From NCBI GenBank assembly GCA_002724975.1, contig PBQF01000085.1:1-10435 (forward strand): a stretch of DNA of 10,435 nt, read 5' to 3'. Below are positions 7,504 to 10,435 of the stretch, in pieces; position 1 is the stretch's first letter, and the number at the start of each line of letters is the position of its first letter. Source of the DNA: Parcubacteria group bacterium (GTDB taxonomy: Bacteria > Patescibacteriota > Minisyncoccia > Phycocordibacterales > GCA-002724975). The notes beneath the pieces are model-generated. The model was given only the letters and a program-made list of their open reading frames with translations. It was not told the DNA's origin and made no database searches. The position numbers and the translations under genes are program-made.

Positions 7504-8888
7504 TATTTAATAATAAAAATATTTTTATTAGTTGGTTTTTTTCATTGAAAATACTGATTGTCACAGTGGGGTGTATATTGATGTCAAATGGTTGTATCAA
7601 TAAAATGGAACTACCTGCTGATATAAATACTGATGTTGAATTCTCCGCAGGTGACACAACTTATTTACCAGTCAATCCTATTTGGGGAACGGAACGTGGG
7701 TTTCAGTCGCCTATTGAAATTTCAATTGCTCAGGATGGTCGAATTTTTGTGGCTGACTCCGCAGCCCAATCAATTTTTGTTTTGGATCAAGGTGGAAACA
7801 TAGTTACGGGATTTGATGAATTGAGAACTGTTACAGTTGATGGAAATTCTGTTCATCCCATTGATGTGGATATTGATACAAAGATGAATGTGTTTTTTAT
7901 TGATGGTAGTGATAAAATATTTTGTTGGAACCAGCTGTGGAATCTATTGGGAATTGAAGCATATGCTTTTGGAGGAATATTTCTGACAGAAACAGGTGAA
8001 GATAGTTTTATTGTTTCACATAATGAGTCCTGGCTGACGGCAGTAAATAACACGAATTGGGAATTGGTAGATGTGACCTGGTCTAATGAACAATCAGTCA
8101 TAGATTCTTTGCTCAGTGTTCGCTGTGTCTTTGATGGCCAATCCGCAGATACAACCGGTGATATTTGGTATTCCAGTGGGATGTCTTCTTTTTCAGGACT
8201 GACCACATTAAGGGATGAGGCAATGCGGGTATTTACATCTGACCACTTCCATGACCGGATTCTGGCACTGAATATGAGGCGATCTCACTTGATCAGGCTT
8301 TCTTCTGGAGAGGAAATTTGGACTCATGATTTGGTGTTTGGACATACAGTTTCAGGATATGGTACAGGTGCCGGTACTGTGAATAAACCGGTGTGTATTG
8401 ATTCAGATGATAATGGAAATCTGTATTATGGTCAAACGGGGGACTTTTTTCAAATACACAAGATTCAGCCTGTCCTTGGTGGAACTTATCCTGTCTATCC
8501 ATCGGTATTTCAGCCGGGGATCAATGATATAATGGATTTATACCGTTTTGAAAGTCCAAGAGATGTAACCGTTGATAATCATCAAAGTGTGTATGTTGCC
8601 AATACAATGGAACAGGAGGTTCAGGTATTTGACAATGATGGTCAGTTTTTTATGAAAGCAGGAGTAAAATCGGTCACGGTTGATACATCTATCTGGATAT
8701 TTACAGGGTCTGATTCTGTTTTAACTGACACATTTCTTGTAGTAGAAGAAAAAGAATATTTAGAATATCCTTCAGCGGTGGCTGTAGATGAAAAAGGTGT
8801 TATCTATGTGTGCGATCCATCATCAAGCTCTATTGTTCGATTCCGTTTATCAAATCAATTAGATGAAAATTTGAACCCTATCAAATGA
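7500..8888 (+). CDS. Lipoprotein with NHL-type beta-propeller
   Basis: TTG 7500 gives 462 residues with a leader leading to two candidate acylated cysteines, Cys25 (TVGC) and Cys32 (SNGC). An in-frame TTG at 7545 would give a shorter, more usual leader, MKILIVTVGCILMSNGC, and may be the true start. NHL-like repeats are visible at about residues 69-105 (SPIEISIAQDGRIFVADSAA), 117-140, 298-325, 352-385 (SPRDVTVDNHQSVYVAN) and 423-455 (YPSAVAVDEKGVIYVCDPSS). The middle, about 145-290, is more divergent propeller or insert sequence. NHL propellers usually act as binding scaffolds, some with enzymatic activity; no catalytic residues can be assigned here. It overlaps the barrel gene by 4 bases and is the last member of the overlapping run. 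An outer-membrane or periplasmic partner of the TonB receptor/PorV-like barrel is plausible (inference). Confidence 0.8.
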   Translation: MIFNNKNIFISWFFSLKILIVTVGCILMSNGCINKMELPADINTDVEFSAGDTTYLPVNPIWGTERGFQSPIEISIAQDGRIFVADSAAQSIFVLDQGGNIVTGFDELRTVTVDGNSVHPIDVDIDTKMNVFFIDGSDKIFCWNQLWNLLGIEAYAFGGIFLTETGEDSFIVSHNESWLTAVNNTNWELVDVTWSNEQSVIDSLLSVRCVFDGQSADTTGDIWYSSGMSSFSGLTTLRDEAMRVFTSDHFHDRILALNMRRSHLIRLSSGEEIWTHDLVFGHTVSGYGTGAGTVNKPVCIDSDDNGNLYYGQTGDFFQIHKIQPVLGGTYPVYPSVFQPGINDIMDLYRFESPRDVTVDNHQSVYVANTMEQEVQVFDNDGQFFMKAGVKSVTVDTSIWIFTGSDSVLTDTFLVVEEKEYLEYPSAVAVDEKGVIYVCDPSSSSIVRFRLSNQLDENLNPIK

Positions 8889-8897
8889 AAATTTGAA
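8863..8897 (+). repeat. 13-bp direct repeat spanning the stop codon
   Basis: ATGAAAATTTGAA occurs at 8863-8875 and again at 8885-8897, start to start 22 bases. The second copy contains the TGA stop of the NHL lipoprotein gene (8886-8888). It is exact and directly adjoins a second repeat pair downstream. Confidence 0.65.
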
Positions 8898-8974
8898 AAT
8901 TATTTACTGAAACTCCGTATTGATTTACTGAATATCTTCACATAAATTTATTGTTAATTAAAACCCAAAAGACT
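8889..8974 (+). promoter_or_regulatory. 86-base AT-rich gap, probable promoter for the barrel/thioredoxin-fold pair
   Basis: This is the only gap longer than a few bases between complete genes after position 1255. It holds the direct repeats, a weak TTGATT (8920-8925) plus TAAATT (8943-8948) pair with a 17-base spacer, and the palindromes ATAAATTTAT (8942-8951) and TTAATTAA (8954-8961). No hairpin terminator for the upstream gene is visible. The sigma-70-like match is poor (4 of 6 in each box) and FCB promoters often differ from it. Confidence 0.35.
8902..8932 (+). repeat. 10-bp direct repeat with 21-base period
   Basis: ATTTACTGAA occurs at 8902-8911 and 8923-8932, 21 bases apart, two helical turns. 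It lies in the noncoding gap upstream of the YjbH-like barrel gene, so it could place two protein subunits on the same face of DNA. Function is inferred from position only. Confidence 0.6.
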
Positions 8975-9787
8975 ATGAAAAACATATACCGAATCATCAC
9001 CATCACATATTTATTTAACTTGCTTGTTGCACAGGGAACCACCTATCCACCTCCAACAAATCTCATTACCGTTCCAACAGCGGGAACACTTGTGCGAGGG
9101 AGTTTCTCCATGGATTTGCGAGTTCAGAAAAAAGGTGGTCTAACGACCGGGCTCACAGTAGGAATTACAGATAGATTTCAGTTTGGTCTTTCTTATGGTG
9201 CTGGAAATCTAATTGGAGATGACTCTCTTCAATGGTATCCTCGTCCAGAAGTGAATCTTAAGTATCATCTCTTGGATGAAACAGGATCTGCTCCGGGATG
9301 TGCCATTGGCTTGGTGACCCAGGGATTTGGGACCTACACTTATGATCATTCTCCTGAGAGTGAGAGCGGTGAGCCATTAGATCCATTACCTGTAGAGAGA
9401 TATGATATCAGGGCATATGGTGCTTATGTTTCTGCCAGCAAAAACTGGAAGACCCCATTGGGCAATGCAGGGCTTCACGCAGGGATGAGTAAGAATTTTT
9501 TGGAGGATAAAGATGGTGACGGTGATCCAAATTTATTTTTCGGGTTGGATATGGAGGTCAATCCTGAATTGTCGCTTCTGGTTGAATATAATGCCGCTTT
9601 GAATGAAAATGACATGACCGCTGAAACACTTGCTTTAAATAGAGGAGGTTATTTAAATGCAGCTGTCCGTTGGACCTTTGTTGATCGCCTACATATAGAA
9701 ATGGATTTTAATAATCTTCTGTTTGATGATGATAAAGTGAATTATTTTAATCGTGAACTAAAGATTATATATATTGAATATTTTTAG
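8975..9787 (+). CDS. Small outer-membrane beta-barrel protein, YjbH-like
   Basis: ATG 8975 gives 270 residues with leader MKNIYRIITITYLFNLLVA followed by Gln20; an in-frame TTG at 8951 would only add polar residues before the leader. Mature residues begin with a proline-rich stretch, then ITVPTAGTLVRGSF (about 31-44), the N-terminal pattern seen in YjbH-like exopolysaccharide-associated barrels, followed by alternating amphipathic strands (GLTVGITDRFQFGLSYGAGN). A DKDGDGDPN loop at 178-186 resembles a calcium-binding aspartate loop of the thrombospondin type 3 sort. The end, KIIYIEYF, has the terminal Phe of BAM substrates. Its length is far below full YjbH (about 700 residues), so this is a one-barrel relative. 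The stop TAG supplies the G of the next gene's GTG start, so the pair is translationally linked. Function is not established. Confidence 0.75.
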   Translation: MKNIYRIITITYLFNLLVAQGTTYPPPTNLITVPTAGTLVRGSFSMDLRVQKKGGLTTGLTVGITDRFQFGLSYGAGNLIGDDSLQWYPRPEVNLKYHLLDETGSAPGCAIGLVTQGFGTYTYDHSPESESGEPLDPLPVERYDIRAYGAYVSASKNWKTPLGNAGLHAGMSKNFLEDKDGDGDPNLFFGLDMEVNPELSLLVEYNAALNENDMTAETLALNRGGYLNAAVRWTFVDRLHIEMDFNNLLFDDDKVNYFNRELKIIYIEYF

Positions 9788-10308
9788 TGAGATATTTTTT
9801 CCGCTTTTACTTTTTCCCCATTACGTTTCTTTTTTCTCAAACTTTCCTTGAAGTGGGGATGCCTGCCCCAGAGTGGAAATTCCCAGATGCAGATGGTAAT
9901 TTATTCACAATGGATGACTGGGCAGGGAAAATTATGGGAGTAAGTTATGTGGACCCGGATGAATCAGAAATGAATGAAGAGTTTAGTGATAGGGTCAAAA
10001 AAGCGATTGATGTAGACAGCCTCATATCCAGAGACTCCTTCAAAGGGATTGGCATTGCAGATTGCGCCAGCTCATGGAAACCTGATTTTCTTATTAAAGC
10101 CATTGGGGGAAGAAAAGCAAAAAAATATGAGACAACCGTTTTGTTTGATTCTGATGCTATTCTCAGGAATAGCTGGAATCTATATGAGGACAGCTACAAT
10201 ATCATAATTCTGGATAAGGACAGGATTGTACGCGGTCTATATAAAGAAAAAATGACTGAATTAGAAATGGATGAAGCCCTTCAGTTGATTATCAATTTAC
10301 AAAAATAA
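9787..10308 (+). CDS. Exported thioredoxin-fold protein, YtfJ-like, without CXXC
   Basis: GTG 9787 gives 173 residues with an aromatic-rich leader (MRYFFRFYFFPITFLFS, then Gln18); the next ATG, in EVGM, would remove the leader. After it come VGMPAPEWKFPDADGN (about residues 23-38) and the thioredoxin-like DDWAGKIMGVSYVDP. The C-terminal half, YETTVLFDSDAILRNSW then IIILDKDRIVR and a final helix, resembles YtfJ/HI0045 family proteins and the AhpC/TSA-like thioredoxin fold. The usual redox CXXC is absent. The only Cys is in IADCASSW (about residue 96), so disulfide exchange of the normal type is unlikely. It is probably periplasmic. The one-base overlap with the barrel gene suggests a shared job, perhaps as a periplasmic partner of that barrel. 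Confidence 0.72.
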   Translation: MRYFFRFYFFPITFLFSQTFLEVGMPAPEWKFPDADGNLFTMDDWAGKIMGVSYVDPDESEMNEEFSDRVKKAIDVDSLISRDSFKGIGIADCASSWKPDFLIKAIGGRKAKKYETTVLFDSDAILRNSWNLYEDSYNIIILDKDRIVRGLYKEKMTELEMDEALQLIINLQK

Positions 10309-10330
10309 TCCCCCCTTTATTTCTTTAACA

Positions 10331-10435
10331 ATGTCCACTGAACTGACGGAATCAAAACTGTCATCCAAGCACGTATTCTCTGGTCGATTGTTGGAGGTTT
10401 ATCTTGACACGGTTCAATTACCAAACGGGAAAACC
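10331..10435 (+). CDS. Nudix hydrolase, ADP-ribose pyrophosphatase-like (5' fragment)
   Basis: ATG 10331 opens a frame of 35 codons that runs off the right edge. Residues 15-35, VFSGRLLEVYLDTVQLPNGK and Thr, match the N-terminal strand pattern of ADP-ribose pyrophosphatase-type Nudix enzymes (FxGRLLxVxxDxVxLPNGK), which hydrolyse ADP-ribose to AMP and ribose 5-phosphate. The Nudix box itself lies beyond the window, so the activity is not directly seen. There is no leader, so the protein is cytoplasmic, unlike every other gene here. It starts 22 bases after the previous stop with no visible terminator and no Shine-Dalgarno site. Confidence 0.75.
   Translation, partial: MSTELTESKLSSKHVFSGRLLEVYLDTVQLPNGKT

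Noticed and set aside
7205..8206. Long minus-strand reading frames opposite the barrel and NHL genes
   Set aside because: They lack start signals and recognisable domains, and lie opposite well-supported genes; they are frame shadows.
10310..10315. C6 run before the Nudix gene as a phase-variable promoter element
   Set aside because: It is too short, and no promoter elements can be recognised around it.

Overview
The window is about 10.4 kb of AT-leaning (roughly 40% GC), densely packed bacterial DNA. Every gene is on the + strand, and nearly all products look targeted to the cell envelope. A C-terminal type IX secretion (T9SS) sorting domain of the SLSQNYPNPFNP type, a PorV/PorQ-family barrel, a TonB-dependent receptor with a carboxypeptidase-regulatory-like N-terminal domain, few Shine-Dalgarno sites and Gln right after predicted signal peptides all point to the FCB superphylum. 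My best guess is Candidatus Neomarinimicrobiota (Marinimicrobia/SAR406) or a close relative. That placement is inference from protein style; no marker gene is present.

Layout. (1) Positions 1-1206: the 3' part of a large secreted T9SS cargo gene, open at the left edge, with two tandem 73-residue modules before the sorting domain. (2) 1214-1244: a perfect 13-bp hairpin. (3) 1255-8888: four genes that overlap end to start: a large lipoprotein ending in a seven-blade YCF48/Asp-box propeller, a TonB-dependent receptor, a PorV/PorQ-family barrel and an NHL-type propeller lipoprotein. (4) 8889-8974: the only real gap between the central genes, carrying two successive pairs of direct repeats. (5) 8975-10308: a small YjbH-like outer-membrane barrel overlapped by one base with a thioredoxin-fold (YtfJ-like) exported protein that lacks CXXC. 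(6) 10331-10435: the first 35 codons of a Nudix hydrolase resembling ADP-ribose pyrophosphatase, probably the start of unrelated housekeeping DNA.

The four overlapping genes look like one transcription unit for an outer-membrane assembly: a TonB-driven channel, two surface or periplasmic propeller lipoproteins and a FadL/PorV-type barrel, beside a T9SS-secreted product. No SusD-like protein is seen. It is an inference, not an observation, that one or both propellers fill the SusD-like partner role or help handle a T9SS cargo.

Fine-scale points worth attention: TTG or GTG start codons built from the upstream barrel's final Phe codon and stop codon; Gln at the predicted +1 position in all four proteins with a signal-peptidase-I-type leader; the hairpin 10 bases before a start codon; and the paired direct repeats. 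I see no mobile element, CRISPR array, tRNA or rRNA.
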